Shown: positions 34,927 to 46,998 of the stretch, in pieces
Layout: every line of letters begins with the position of its first letter
How positions within the stretch are numbered: the stretch's first letter is position 1
Assembly (NCBI RefSeq): GCF_050003625.1
Contig: NC_134399.1
Location: 147,678,473 to 147,742,472 of the forward strand
Source: Haematobia irritans
Taxonomy: Eukaryota; Arthropoda; Insecta; Diptera; Muscidae
DNA length: 64,000 nt
Direction of reading: 5' to 3'
The notes under the pieces: generated by a model
The model's database searches: none
Told to the model about the DNA's origin: nothing
The model's input: the letters and a program-made list of their open reading frames with translations, nothing else
Translations under genes and position numbers: made by a program

Positions 34927-35228
34927 ATATTGGTCCCACTAATGCCTAAGGTTGTCTAAGGTAATCTCGTGATAGGTTACATGACGATCCTGAATAACAA
35001 CTGATTTAGGTTGCTACACGAAATTTGTCTTGAAGCGAACTACGACCTTAGCTGAATTCTATCCATAAACACTATCCATAAACACTGGTTCTTGATGGAG
35101 CTTTATCACAAAAAAATTAGTCCATTTCTTCGATGCACTGTTGTTGAGTTAATCTACGTCGAAAGTGGTAAAAATGATTCACACGAAAAAATTTACGATG
35201 TAATTAAATTTTGTGGCCGAATTCTAGT
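34927..35228 (-). pseudogene. Mariner transposase N-terminal remnant, second subfamily
   Basis: On the minus strand NHFYHFRRRLTQQQCIEE (about 35180) and DRHVTYHEI (about 34980) are readable, with GRSSLQDKFRVAT between. They belong to the N-terminal DNA-binding domain and match the start of the remnant at 25590. The catalytic domain is absent. Confidence 0.75.
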
Positions 35229-36079
35229 TTTTAAGAAATGTTATCATAACTCCTGTATTACCATCCTTAATTTCGTCCTTCACTTTTTTCCATTATGTAT
35301 ACTAGTATTGCTTCATTGGTGTCGATGCTTTTCCTACGGGGGTAGCTGGCTGGCTTATGTTGCGGTTGTATGCGTAAATCCATTTTTAAGGGCTCCCAAG
35401 AATATCGATGGACGGGAATATCTAATATTTTAAGCTACATTTACAGCAATTCTATGGTTTTCGCTCATATCATAAGCACAAAATCAGTAGACTGGCGAAG
35501 AAAGGTGTTATTTTCGTCTTTAGTGTTATCGATATTTTCCTTAGATGGAATCTTTTTAGATATGAAAATGCTGAATATGCTATTCGCACATCCAACAAAA
35601 AAAGAAAAAAAAAATAAGGGAGCAACAGACATAACAACAAAGCAGTCCCAATGAATGTCGTTTGCCTTTTTCTTCTTCTTCTTCTTCTTCTTGTCTTCTA
35701 CTCCATCTTAGCAAAATCTAAGTGAATTTATATGAATTTTTGTAAATCCTTCTTCTTTACACTGGTTTTACCTTTATGGTGTGTTTATTTGAATTTATTG
35801 CAAAAATATTCCCATATACATCTATATGAAATGGTATTTGTGTGAAGCTTTCAATATAAATAATTTTCAAAGATTTCATATTTACAAATGGTTGGATTGT
35901 GTATACAGAAATTGAACAAAATTACCTTCATTTGGATATAAATTGAAATATGAATGAGTAAGATTTCTACAACAGGTAGATTTTGGGGATTCCATGGGAA
36001 ATTGAGGAAAATGTTTAAATATACCATATTATTCTAAGATATAAGAGAGGAAAATTAATAATAATGATGTACATTTATA
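35229..36079. other. Unique stretch with a (CTT)n microsatellite
   Basis: (CTT)n lies at about 35668-35693. No gene recognised. The frames at 35092-35433 and 35370-35654 have no domain and the first is antisense to mariner. Confidence 0.35.
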
Positions 36080-36578
36080 CACTGAAAAAAAAAAGCAAGG
36101 CCGGTTGCAAAGATTTTGTCTTTACACTAATAAATTTAGTACTGATTCTGAGCCAAAGAAGCGGCAAATTGAAGTAAGGACTAATTTAAGAAACAATTCC
36201 AATTTAAATTTCCGTTTTGCGTATTTGATTCTGGTAAACAAACTTTAATATTCGTTTTTTTTTCAGTTTTTCTTTATTTGATATTAGAGTTCTTTAAAAT
36301 CATGTTAAAGACAATTTAAATTTCCAAATTTGGACTTCACTACAATTAGAAATTAAGCCTTGTTTCAAGTAAAAACCGTCTTTAAAACGAAGTTTTAAAA
36401 ATCTCATATTTTCAAACGATTTTTTGATTTGTTGTCAAGATGCAAAAAGTCAACAAATTTAAAGACAATTTCATTATTTTTCAGAATTATTAAAGCCATA
36501 TTGATAAGCAATTTTAAACCGAATCACTTAAATATAAGGACATGAAATCTGTGGCTACACGACAATATTTTTTCAGTG
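36080..36578 (+). mobile_element. CACTGAAAAAA-type MITE (family E), complete
   Basis: It begins CACTGAAAAAAAAAAGC and ends ATATTTTTTCAGTG. The internal blocks GAGCCAAAGAAGCGG and TCAAGATGCAAAAAGTCAAC match the copies at 36783, 48549 and (reverse) 60339. 499 bp, no open frame. Confidence 0.82.
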
Positions 36579-36782
36579 CATCACTATACGGCTCTTCGCC
36601 GGGTACAGGTCAAAATTCCGCAGAGACACTTTTGTATAAGATTTACTTTGACATAAAAGTAGTAGAAGTAAAGTAGAAAATTTAAGTCGTTTGTTTGTTA
36701 TCAGCAAAATTGATTATTGGCCTTTAGAAGTTTTTCAATCATATTGAATAATTGTTTTTTATTTTGGTCAATATTAACTAGA

Positions 36783-37396
36783 CACTAAAAAAATCATGTC
36801 CTGTTTCAAAGATTATGTCTTTACACTAATGATTTCGGTACTGATTTCGAGCCAAAGAAGCGGAAAATTGAAGCAAGGGCACATTTAAGATACAATTTTC
36901 TATCGAATTTGAGTTTTGCATACTTGATTATAGGAAAAATATATTTTTTGTTTCAGCTTTTTTGTTCATGTGCTATCATTTACACGTGTTAACGACAATT
37001 TAAATTTTCGAATTCAGACTCGACTTTAGGTAAAAATTGTGCAATGTTTCCAGTAAAAAACGTCTTTAGAAGAAAGTATTGAAAAACATCTCCTATTTTA
37101 CAACGCTTATTTTATTTGTAGTGAAGATAAAAAAGTCAATAAATTTAAACACGATTTCACCAATTTTGTAGAATTTTTATGAATTATTAAAGCCAAGATG
37201 ACCTTAGTCAAACAATTTTTTTATATAAATATATCCATTTTTGAGTCACTTAACTATAGAAACAAAACGGCTTCATTGAAAATTTGATCGACTTTATGCC
37301 CAGGAAAAAAACTCTATTTCTATGCTAAACAAAGTCCGCATTCGTATCTTGAGGAAATAAAATCTTTGACCTCACGACAATATTTTGTTCAGAGCA
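36783..37396 (+). mobile_element. Family E MITE, second copy
   Basis: It begins CACTAAAAAAATCATG and ends CGACAATATTTTGTTCAG. It is longer than the neighbour at 36080 because it keeps the segment GACTTTATGCCCAGG..GCATTCGTATCTTG. It lies in direct orientation about 200 bp from that copy. Confidence 0.8.
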
Positions 37397-37611
37397 TATA
37401 CAAATAATATCAAATCAAAATTTATTGAGAAAAATCGAATTTGAATTGTTAAGATATATCAATTGGTTAAGCTACACTTGTAGTTTAGTTAATGCATGGT
37501 TTTAAGCTGAAATCAAAAACAACAAAATGATTGAAGAATAAACAAACAATAACAAAACGAAATTATTAAAAATTCAAATTGGAATATTCTTTTATTCGGA
37601 AATTCATAAAA
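37397..37611. repeat. Spacer holding a 60-bp sequence also found at 52770
   Basis: 37463-37522 (TTGGTTAAGCTACACTTG ... AAGCTGAAATCAAAAACAA) recurs at 52770-52829 with one difference. The rest is AT-rich and unassigned. Confidence 0.7.
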
Positions 37612-39086
37612 ACAAGTACATACGGCCGTAAGTTCAGCCAGGTCGAATCTTATGCACCCTCCACCATGGATTGCGTACACCCAGAGAAGGAATATGATCA
37701 CCTCAAAAATGTTTTAAGAGCAAAATGTTATTTTTGGGTGGTGACCATGTAACATGGTTTTCGCAACCATGTCATTTTCTCGGAAATCATGTATCTGATT
37801 TCGGTAAGCAGGTTATATTTTACGAGAAAATAACATTTTAGTGACAAACATGTTACATGGTCACCATACAAAAATAACATTTTGCTCTTGAAACATGTTT
37901 GAGGTGATCATATTCCTTCTCTGCGTGTAGAAACTTCTACGAAAGACTGTCATCCACAATCGAATTACTTTGGTTGTGGTATCTTAAAACTTAACATCGT
38001 TTTCTAAATTGTGAGTTAGTCTATACGTGGTATATTAGACAAAAAAGGTATGTATAGGTAAGTCTACAAATAATTACGAATCGATATGGACTTTTGCACG
38101 GCACGTAGAGAGCCAGAATTGAAATATCGGGGTCGCTTATATGGGGGCTATATACAATTTTGAACTTGATATGGACCAATTTTTGTGTGATTGGGGATCG
38201 ATTTATCTGAGGGCTATATATAACTATAGACCGATATGGATCTAGTTAGGCATGGTTGTTAACGGCCATATACTAGCACAATGTACCAAATTTCAACTGA
38301 CTCGGATGAAATTTGCTCCTCCAAGATGCTCCAAAACCAAATCTCGGGATCGGTTTATATGGGGGCTATATATGATTATGGACTGATATGGACCACTTTT
38401 GGCATGGTTGTTAAATATCATATACTGTCACCACGTACCAAATTTCAACCAGATCGGATGAATTTTGCTTCTCAAAAAGACACCGTAGGTAAAATCTGGG
38501 GATCGGTTTATATGGGGGCTATATATAATTATGGACTGATATGAACCAATTCGTGCAGGGTTGTTGGATACCATATACTAACACCACGTACCAAATTTCA
38601 ACTGAATCAGATGAATTTTGGTCTTCCAAGAGGCTCCGGAGGTCAATCTGGTGATCGGTTTATATGGGGGCTATATATAATTATGGACCGATGTGGACTA
38701 ATTTTTGCATGGTTATTAGAGACCATATACTAACACTATGTACCAAATTTCAGCCGGATCGGATGAAATTTGCTTCTCTTAGGGGATTCGCAAACCAAAT
38801 TTGGGGGTCCGTTTATTTGGGGGCTATACGTAAAAGTGGACCGATATGGCCCATTTGCAATACCATTCGACCTACATCAATAACAACTACTTGTGCCAAG
38901 TTTCAAGTCGATAGCTTGTTTCGTTCGGAAGTTAGCGTGATTTCAACAGACGGACGGACGGATGGACGGACATGCTCAGATCGACTCCGAATATATATAC
39001 TTTATGGGGTCTTAGATCAATATTTTGATGTGTTACAAACGGAATGACAAAGTTAATATACCCACATCTTATGGTGGAGGGTATAA
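37612..39086 (-). mobile_element. Family A element (copy A6) with a nested MITE
   Basis: TACATACGGCCGTAAGTTC at the left, four ~150-bp units, GTCC run at 38948-38972, and the 5' hairpin CATCTTATGGTGGAGGGTAT at 39065-39084. The MITE at 37678-37927 splits the GGATTGCG-TAGAAACTTC segment. Confidence 0.86.
37678..37927. mobile_element. Fold-back MITE, 250 bp, TA duplication
   Basis: Terminal inverted repeats (CACCCAGAGAAGGAATATGA / CACGCAGAGAAGGAATATGA) differ at one of the first 27 positions. Pairing extends about 80 bp inward. A TA duplication lies at 37676-37677 and 37928-37929. No open frame. Confidence 0.93.
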
Positions 39087-39134
39087 AAATCGAAAAATCG
39101 AATTTCAAAAAAGTCGATAGTCGAAAACGGCTTT

Positions 39135-39276
39135 TAATACCCTTCACCACTACTGTGGTACAGGGTATAATAAGTTTGTGCATTTGTATGTAACGCCAAC
39201 AAGGAAAAGTCTGAGACCCATCGTTTAGTATACCGATCGCCTTAGAATTAAATTCTGAGTCGATTTAGCGATGTCC

Positions 39277-39326
<50 letters not shown>

Positions 39327-40508
39327 CTGTTGATGTATTTTTGTGTGCAAAGTACAGCTCGCAGTTTTAGTCCGATTGTCCTACAATTTGGTATAGGGTC
39401 CTGTTTCGGCTCAAAGACGATCCCTATTGATTTTGGTTCAGATTTAGATATAGCTGCCATATATATTTTTCACCGATCTGGTCATAATTGGCGTGTATAT
39501 CAACCGATCTTCCTCAAATTCCGTACATCCGAATATTTTATGAGTCTCGAAAAACTTGCAAAATATCAGCCAAATCGGTTCAGATGTAGATATAGCTCCC
39601 ATATATAGCTTTCGTCCGATTTACACTCATTTGCCCACAGAGGCCAATTTTTTGCTCCGATTTAGTTGAAATTTTGCACAGGGAGTAGAATTAGCATTGT
39701 AGCTATGCGTGTCAAATTTGGTTGAAATCGGTTCAGATTTACATATAGCTCCCATATATAGCTTTCGCCCGATTTACACTCAAATGACCACAGAGGCCAA
39801 TTTTTTGCTCCGATTTAGTTGAAATTTTGCACAGGGAGTGTAATTAGCATTGTAGCTATGCGTGCCAAATTTGGTTGAAATCGGTTCAGATTTAGATATA
39901 GCTCCCATATATAGCTTTCGCCCGATTTACACTCATATGACCACAGAGGCCAATTTTTTGCTCAGATTTAGTTGAAATTTTGCACAGGGAGTAGAATTAG
40001 CATTGTAGCTATGCGTGCCAAATTTGGTTGAAATCGGTTCAGATTTAGATATAGCTCCCATATATATGTTTTTCTGATTTCGACAAAAATGGTCAAAATA
40101 CCAACATTTTCCTTGTAAAATCTCCACTGCTTAGTTGAAAAGTTGTAAAAATGACTCTAATTTTCCTAAACTTCTAATGCATATATATCGAGCGATAAAT
40201 CATAAATAAACTTTTGCGAAGTTTTCTTAAAATTGCTCCAGATTGAAATGTTTCCCATATTTTTTTACTAACATTGTGTTCCACCCTAGTGCATTAGCCG
40301 ACTTAAATTTTGAGTCTATAGATTTGGTAGAAGTCTATCAAATTCTGTCCAGATCGAGTGATATTTAAATGTATGTATTTGGGACAAACCTTTATATATA
40401 GTCCCAACACATTTGACGGATGTGATATGGTATCGAAAATTTAGATCTACAAAGTGGTGCAGGGTATAATATAGTCGGCCCCGCCCGACTTTAGACTTTC
40501 CTTACTTG
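39135..40508 (+). mobile_element. Family B element, complete (copy B7)
   Basis: Starts AATACCCTTCACCACTACTG and has a long GTCT run (39273-39330), four units at ~152-bp spacing (39590, 39741, 39893, 40050), and the end AGTCGGCCCCGCCCGACT, TTTCCTTACTTG at 40508. It is followed by AT, so the terminal base is the G of ACTTG or the target begins there. Confidence 0.9.
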
Positions 40509-42570
40509 ATAAAATTAATTTTCTTCCCTAACAGACAAGCTTTTTATCAAACACATAATTTTCGGGACAAATTATCAAATAGACTCATGGGGGCATGAAG
40601 TGAATTTCGTTCAGATATTCTTGAAAACCATTATGGGGTTTAACATTTTTTCTACTTTTCTGTCTTTAAGGCTAATAGTTAAGAATTTTGAATGCATTTG
40701 CATCCGACAAACGACTATGAATTTTATTGAATTACACTGACATACGAATAGTCAAGAAATTGGTTCCCTTGTGACATTAAATCTAATGTTTGCTTGCTCA
40801 GCACCCAATGCTTTTCCAACAAATGGTGATTGCAAAAAAACTAATAACCATTAATCCTAATTATAAATAGCAAATACAATTCGCACAGCTCCTCCAAACA
40901 GGTAATCAGACAATCTCATTTAATCTCGTACATAACCCAAAAGATTTTCTTTGGGAAAAAATTCCAGATGCTCTCAAAATTTAATAGAGCAGCGAAAATT
41001 GTTAGTAGCTAACTATAAAATGACAAAAAGAAAAGCAATATGGATACTAGTGGTGTTTCCATCTGTGGGCAAAGGCAAAACGTCTTCGATTTTCCGATTC
41101 CTCTTTTTATCTTAGTAGCTTTGATCCTTCAAAAAAGAGCAAGCATGAAGCATGAGGAAAACTTTCTCAAATGAAAAACTTTTTTTTTTGTTCTAGAAAA
41201 TATGTAGGTCTCTTTCAACGTGGTAGATTGTCGTCAGAGTCCGTGTTTGACTAGCATCAGGAGTTTGTGCCGTAGAAAAGTCTTTTGGAACAGTTTGAGA
41301 ATATACAAAAAATAAGAAAACTAAAAAGTCGTCGAGTTGAATCTTTTAGCCTCTTAACGATGGAAGAAAGACTGAGGTAAAGCTAAAGGGGGAGGTTGAA
41401 GAATAATGGCAGAGGTGGTCTTCAAAAAAAAAGCGAAACTGCACAAAAGAATTGTTTTTCTGTCTCTCTACTCTTCTTAATTTTTTAGTCCTTGCAGTAG
41501 AGTTATTTGAAATTGTAAAGTTAACGAATATACGCTAGCGTGTGTATCCAAAGGAAAAAGAACATGAACTAAATTGCACTACCCCCAAAATACTTGGTAT
41601 CTTTGTCATTGTAGTCGCCTGTTATAAAATAAAATTACTTTTAGCCTAGTTCTACAAGTTCCACTTCATTGACTTTTCCTACAACAATGATAAATTATCC
41701 TTTTTACAAACAACACAGTTAGCTGCGGAGGCAGCATAAAGACCTCTTCTCTTAAATCTCTGAATGAGTAAAAACTGTTAATTTTTTTTTTTTTGGCGTG
41801 ACAAAGAGGACGAAATACAGAAAACAGCGAAACTTTTCCAAAGAGTTGCATTAATTTTTCATCGAGATTTTTGAATGGTGATAGTTGATTTATCAAGTTC
41901 CCCAATGGAATGGGATGGTGGCCTTAAGGAAATTAGAATTTTTGCCATCTCCAATTTCCTACATTCCAGAAATTTTAATTACACAAATGAAATGCGAAAA
42001 AAAAAAACAACGAAAAAGAGGAACTAATCATGAAATGAGTGAATATATTTTTAATTGTCTTACCAACTATGACTGGCATGAATAGAGCAGTTTAATGGAT
42101 ATATGTGAATACAGAAATAGCATGAGAAAGGCATTCTTCAAATAGTTGGGGGTTTTCCCCCTATATTCATTACATTTGGTGACATTTGCCTACTTTCAAA
42201 ACTATGTAGAGCAATATCATTTTACCACATCATCATCATCATCATCGTCATCAGCGTGATCATCATTACATGAAACATAGATGGCTTTGAACGAGAGGCT
42301 TCTCCTTTGTTTCAATACGATGACAATGAACATTAGTAGGGGTTTGTAGTTTTTCATCATTGCTATTGCTGCCTGCTGCTAAAGTGTTCCCATTTTATTC
42401 TTGTCCTTGTTGTTATAGTCAAATTGGCTTACTTTAGCGGCTTTTCATTGTCAGTCAGTCATTGTTATAATTTCTGTGCTCTTTTTATGTCACTCGGTTG
42501 GTGTACTGTGCCCATTGTTAGAATTAAATATCAACCAACCAAGTGAACAAACGTTTGAATGCTGGTGCTA
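40509..42570. other. Unique stretch, longest apparently repeat-free part
   Basis: No protein domain or known repeat seen. A CAT/ATC microsatellite lies at 42227-42250. The short frames at 41666-41905 and 41885-42085 carry no recognisable feature. Confidence 0.35.
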
Positions 42571-43010
42571 TTTATACCCTGTCACTACTATTGTGGTAAA
42601 GGGTAATATGGGTTAGGGTATATATTTGTGACACCTCGCAAATAGATCATAAGTGTTTTTGGAAACATTGCTAAGAGTGAAAGCCAAAACCTAGTCCGTC
42701 TAAATGTATGTTCAAAATTATTCTAGTCAAAACCTGGACCGCAGTTTCGCATCCATTTGGACTTTAGAGATCTAGTCATTTGCGGATCTAATAATAAATA
42801 AATTATTAAGCTGACATACCCTAAGGACGAAAGAAACAGTTTAAAATCTTCAACATGCTAGCTTCAGAGTCGATATAAAATCCAGATATGCAAAAACTGG
42901 GGAATCGACATTAACCTTCTTTAAAATTTCTATTTACGGGTTCAAAAAACAGTCAAACTAATTCCAGACAAATTAAAATGTACAAAAAAATAATAAAATA
43001 AAATTGGGAT
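42571..43010 (+). mobile_element. Degraded DINE-1-like 5' region (B8)
   Basis: TATACCCTGTCACTACTATTG and GTGGTAAAGGGTAATATG form the family B-type 5' hairpin. Downstream, AACCTGGACCGCAGTTTCGC resembles the CTCGCAGTTTTAG segment. The GTCC run and the units are no longer clear. Confidence 0.55.
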
Positions 43011-43326
43011 GACGAATGACCATAAAAAATATAATGATCGGATGAGAATAACAAATTCTATAGGCTTGAAAATAAAATGTGAAACAAAGTGGACTATGTT
43101 TAGTATTCGAATACCAATGGCAACATGAAAAAGTAATGAAAGTCTAAAGTAGGACGGGGCCGACTATACCACTTTGTAGATCTACATTTTCGATATCATT
43201 TGAAATACTTCAAATATGTTGGGTGCTAAAAATAAACGTTAATGTTCCCATATACACACATTTAAATCTGAACCGATTCTTTAGACTGCATAGAAAACCT
43301 CTAGACTTCAAATGTAAATCGGATAA

Positions 43327-44365
43327 AGGCCTGGGAAACAGAGCTATCGCTGTTGTCGGAAAAAAGTTACGGTCGCAGTTCGGTCCTCCAAATAATGCCA
43401 GATGTGCCTAACGTAGTGGATTACATTTTGGCGAGTCCACTTTCGACAAAAAGTTTGAGACTCTAATCCCCAACAGTAAGGCGTGGTGCACACAGACCCC
43501 GGGGAATAGAGAACATATAGATTTCTACACTGATGGCTCCAAATTGCATGGACAATTGGGTTTCGGAATATATTCTAATGATCTGGAACTTCGAATGGCG
43601 AAAATATTACCTAATCACTGTAGTGTTTTTCAGGCTGAAATATTAGCAATAAGAGAGGTGGCGAATTGGCTGAGGTCATGTTCCAAAAATGTGGGCATTA
43701 ATGTATACTCAGACAGTCAACCTGCAATAAAATCCTTGGACTCTGTGTTCCTCAACTCGAAAACAGCCATCGACTGCCGCAAATCTCTCAATGAGATGGC
43801 TGAGCAGTACAATATTCACCTAATATGGGTGCCTGGCCATAGGAACATACCGGGGAACTGCGAAGCGGATGAGTTGGCAAGGCTAGGGACTACCTTACAT
43901 ATTCCAGGGGAACTAGAATCTGTTGGTATGCCCCTTGCTATCTGCAAGCTCATGCTGCGTGAGAAGGCTGTTATGATGGCAAATGTTCGATGGGAGAATT
44001 GCAAGGGCTGTAACGCCACCAAGCAAATATGGCCCTATTTAAACTTAAACCGCACACTAGATATGCTAGTGTTCTCGAGATGACAGATACCACTTCTGAT
44101 ATCTACTATAACGGGTCGCTGCCTGATAGGCGATTTTGCAAAAACTATAGGCGCGAAGTATAATGACTATTGTATGAGCTGCCATGATGCGGAGGAAAAG
44201 GAATCAGTTAAACACCTCTTGTTTGAGTGTCCTGCATTTTGTGTAAAGCGCAAGCAACTTTTAGTAGCATATAGCTTCAGATTACTGGCGGATCTGGAAA
44301 ACGTTAACTTAACCAGTCTGCTAATGTTTTTGGAACAATCTGGTTGGTTCAACAAAGAAAAATAA
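43327..44365 (+). pseudogene. LINE ORF2 C-terminus: RNase H and zinc-binding segment
   Basis: One frame stays open from about 43327 to the stop at 44365 except for two in-frame stops (43409-43411 TAA, 44081-44083 TGA). RNase H residues are all present: Asp in IDFYTDGSK (about 43530), Glu in FQAEILAIREV (43635), Asp in VYSDSQPAIKSL (43710) and Asp in NCEADELARLG (43870), after WVPGHRNIPGN. Past the second stop comes LISTITGRCLIGDFAK, then a CxxC..H....C pattern (CMSCHDAEEKESVKHLLFEC, about 44170-44233). Everything upstream, including the reverse transcriptase, is missing. The protein would degrade RNA in RNA-DNA hybrids during retrotransposition; this copy is dead. Confidence 0.92.
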
Positions 44366-44503
44366 TCAAGAAGTTTCAGCGGTTAAAACTAGAAGTTCCC
44401 ATATGTAATAGGTACTTTTAGTTAATGTGGTATCACAGTGGACTGAATAGTCTAAGTGAGCCTGAATCTTAATCGGGCTGCCACTTTAACCTAACCTAAA
44501 GCA
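43327..44503 (+). mobile_element. LINE 3' end with RNase H, 5'-truncated
   Basis: A 1.2-kb 3' portion of a non-LTR retrotransposon holds an RNase H domain, a C-terminal CCHC-like segment and a 3' UTR ending GGGCTGCCACTTTAACCTAA. No reverse transcriptase remains. The truncation is typical of target-primed reverse transcription. RNase H in a LINE of this kind suggests the I/LOA group. Confidence 0.9.
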
Positions 44504-44635
44504 AAATGTTAGTACAAAATATGAGAAATATTGAAATCTAAAACCATTTTTATTCAATTTCGCAAAAGTATATTTACGATTTATCGGTCGATATATATTC
44601 GAGGTATAGGAAAATTTTATACATTTTTACAATTT

Positions 44636-46327
44636 TTATACCCTCCATCATAGGATGGGGGTATATTAACTTTGTCATTCCGTTTGTAACACATCGAAAT
44701 ATTGCTCTAAGACCCCATAAAGTATATATATTCTGGGTCGTGGTGAAATTCTGAGTCGATCTAAGCATGTCCGTCCGTCCGTCCGTCCGTCGGTTGAAAT
44801 CACGCTAACTTCCGAACGAAACAAGCTATCGACTTGAAACTTGGCACAAGTAGTTGTTATCGATGTAGGTCGGATGGTATTGAAAAGGGGCCATATCGGT
44901 CCACTTTTACGTATAGCCCCCATATAAAGGGACCCTCAATTTTGGCTTGTGGAGCCTCTAACAGAAGCATATTTCATCCGATCCGGCTGAAATTTGGTAT
45001 ATGGTGTTGGTATATGGTCTCTAACAACCATGCAAAAATTGGTCCACATCGGTCCATAATTATATATAGCCCCCATATAAACCGATCCCCAGATTTGGCT
45101 TGCGGAGCCTAAAAGAGAAGCAAATTTCATCCGATCCGTCTGAAATTTGGTACATGATGTTGGTATATGGTCTCTAACAAACATGCATAAATTGGTCCAC
45201 ATCGGTTCATAATTATATATAGCCCCCATATAAACCGATCCCCAGATTTGGCTTGCGAAGTCTCAAAGAGAAGCAAATTTCATCCAATCCGGCTGAAATT
45301 TGGTACATGGTGTTAGTATATGATCTTTAACAACTATGTAAAAATTGGTCCACATCGGTTCATAATTATATATAGCCCCCATATAAACCGATCCCCAGAT
45401 TTGGGTTGCGAAGTCTCCAAGAGAAGCAAATTTCATCCAAGCCGGTTGTAATTTGGAACATGGTGTTAGTATATGATCTTTAACAACCGTGCCAGAATTG
45501 GTCCATATCGGTCCATAATTATATATAGCCCCCATATAAAACGTTCTCCAGATTTGACCTCCGGAGCCTCTTGGAGGAGCAAAATTCATCCGATCCGCTT
45601 CAAATTAGGAACGTGGTGTTAGTATATGGTCGCTAACAACCATACCAAATCCAATCACACAAAAATTGGTCCATATCGGTTCATAATCATAGTTGCCACT
45701 AGAGCCAAAAATAATCTACCAAAATTTTATTTCTAGAGAAAATTTTGTTAAAATTTTATTCGGTTCATAATAAAATTTTCATCATTTTCAAAATTTTATT
45801 TCTATAGAAAATTTTGTTCAAATTTTATTCGGTTCATAATCATGGTTGCCACTCGAGCCACAAATAATCTACCAAGATTTTATTTCTATAGAAAATTTTG
45901 TCAAAAGTTTATTTCTATAGACAATTTTGTTAAAATTTTTTTCTGTAGAAATTTTTGTCAAAATTTTCTTTCTATAGAATATTTTGTCAAAATTTTTATT
46001 TCTATAGAAAATTTTGTTTCTATAGAAAATTTTGTTAAAATTTTATTTCTGTAGAAATTTTTGTCAAAATTGTATGTCTACTTTGTCAAACTGAATTATA
46101 TACGTATTGGATCGATATTTTTTGATTTAATATATACCACGTATGGACATACATACAATTTAGAAGATGGTGTTAGGAGGTTTTAAGATACCTTGCCATC
46201 GGCAAGCGCTACCGCCACTTAAGAAATTCGATTGTGGATGGCAGTGTTTAGAAGAAGTTTCTACGCAATCCATGATGGAGGGTACATAAGCTTCGGCCTG
46301 GCCGAACTTACGGCCGTATATACTTGT
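44636..46327 (+). mobile_element. Family A element, complete (copy A7)
   Basis: Starts TTTATACCCTCCATCATAGG. The core GACCCCATAAAGTATATATA is at 44712 and CTGAGTCGATCTAAGCATGTCC with a GTCC run follows (44750-44790). Five ~150-bp units, the minisatellite (45715-46080), the inverted GATGGAGGGTAC motif, the hairpin TTCGGCCTGGCCGAA and the end ACGGCCGTATATACTTG complete it. It is the best complete A copy for defining the family. Confidence 0.9.
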
Positions 46328-46998
46328 TTGTTTTTGCAGTGGCAATTTTACAAGCAAAATGTGTGTATTTTGGACATATTTGCTCAAATTGGCGAAAGAT
46401 ATATATGGAACTATGTTTAAATCTGAACTGATTTCAACCAAATTTACCAAATTGGTATAGTAAGAATGTTATTTCCACTTTCTGTGCAACATTTCACATA
46501 AATCGAAGTAAAAAATCTGTCTTCTGGTCTCATATAAATGCATATCTAAATCTGAACCGATTTCGAACAAATTTGGTATGCATAGTAAGAACGTTAATTC
46601 TACACCTTGTACAAAATTTTACATAAGTCGGAGTAAAACTGTGGCCTCTGTGGTCATATGAGTGTAAATCGGGCGAAAGATATATATGGGAGCTATATCT
46701 AAATCTTAACTGAATTCAACCAAATTTGACACATTTTACAACACTATCAATTTTACTCCTTCTATACTATTTGAAGCAAATCAGGGTAAAACTCTGTATT
46801 CTGGGGCTATATATGTGCAAATCAGGCGAAAGGTATATATGGGAGCTATATCTACATCTGAACCGATTCCTTCAATCAAAATCAATAAGGTTCAATAAAG
46901 GTTCATAAAAATGTGTTCACAGACAGACGGATGGACAGACGGGCATAGCTAGATCGACTTTGGGGCCTACTCTGAGCATTATTGCAGACACCATATGT
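46328..46998 (-). mobile_element. Family B fragment (B10)
   Basis: Holds GCAGTGGCAATTTTACAAG, three or four units with TATATATGGGAGCTATATCT and the ACAGACAGACGGATGG run near 46920. Both ends are missing: the left one abuts A7 and the right one a family E fragment. Confidence 0.75.

Larger units (their letters stand above)
43132..44635 (-). mobile_element. Family B 3' part (B9), split by a LINE
   Basis: 43132-43326 is the 3' terminal portion on the minus strand (AGTCGGCCCCGTCCTACT, then GAAAATGTAGATCT). 44504-44635 continues it (AAAATGTTAGTACAAAATATG ... TTACGATTTATCGGTCGATA). The LINE between them is a later insertion. The family A copy at 44636 cuts off the rest. Confidence 0.78.

Noticed and set aside
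35092..35433. 113-codon plus-strand open frame
   Set aside because: Its first half is antisense to a mariner N-terminal remnant; no domain of its own.
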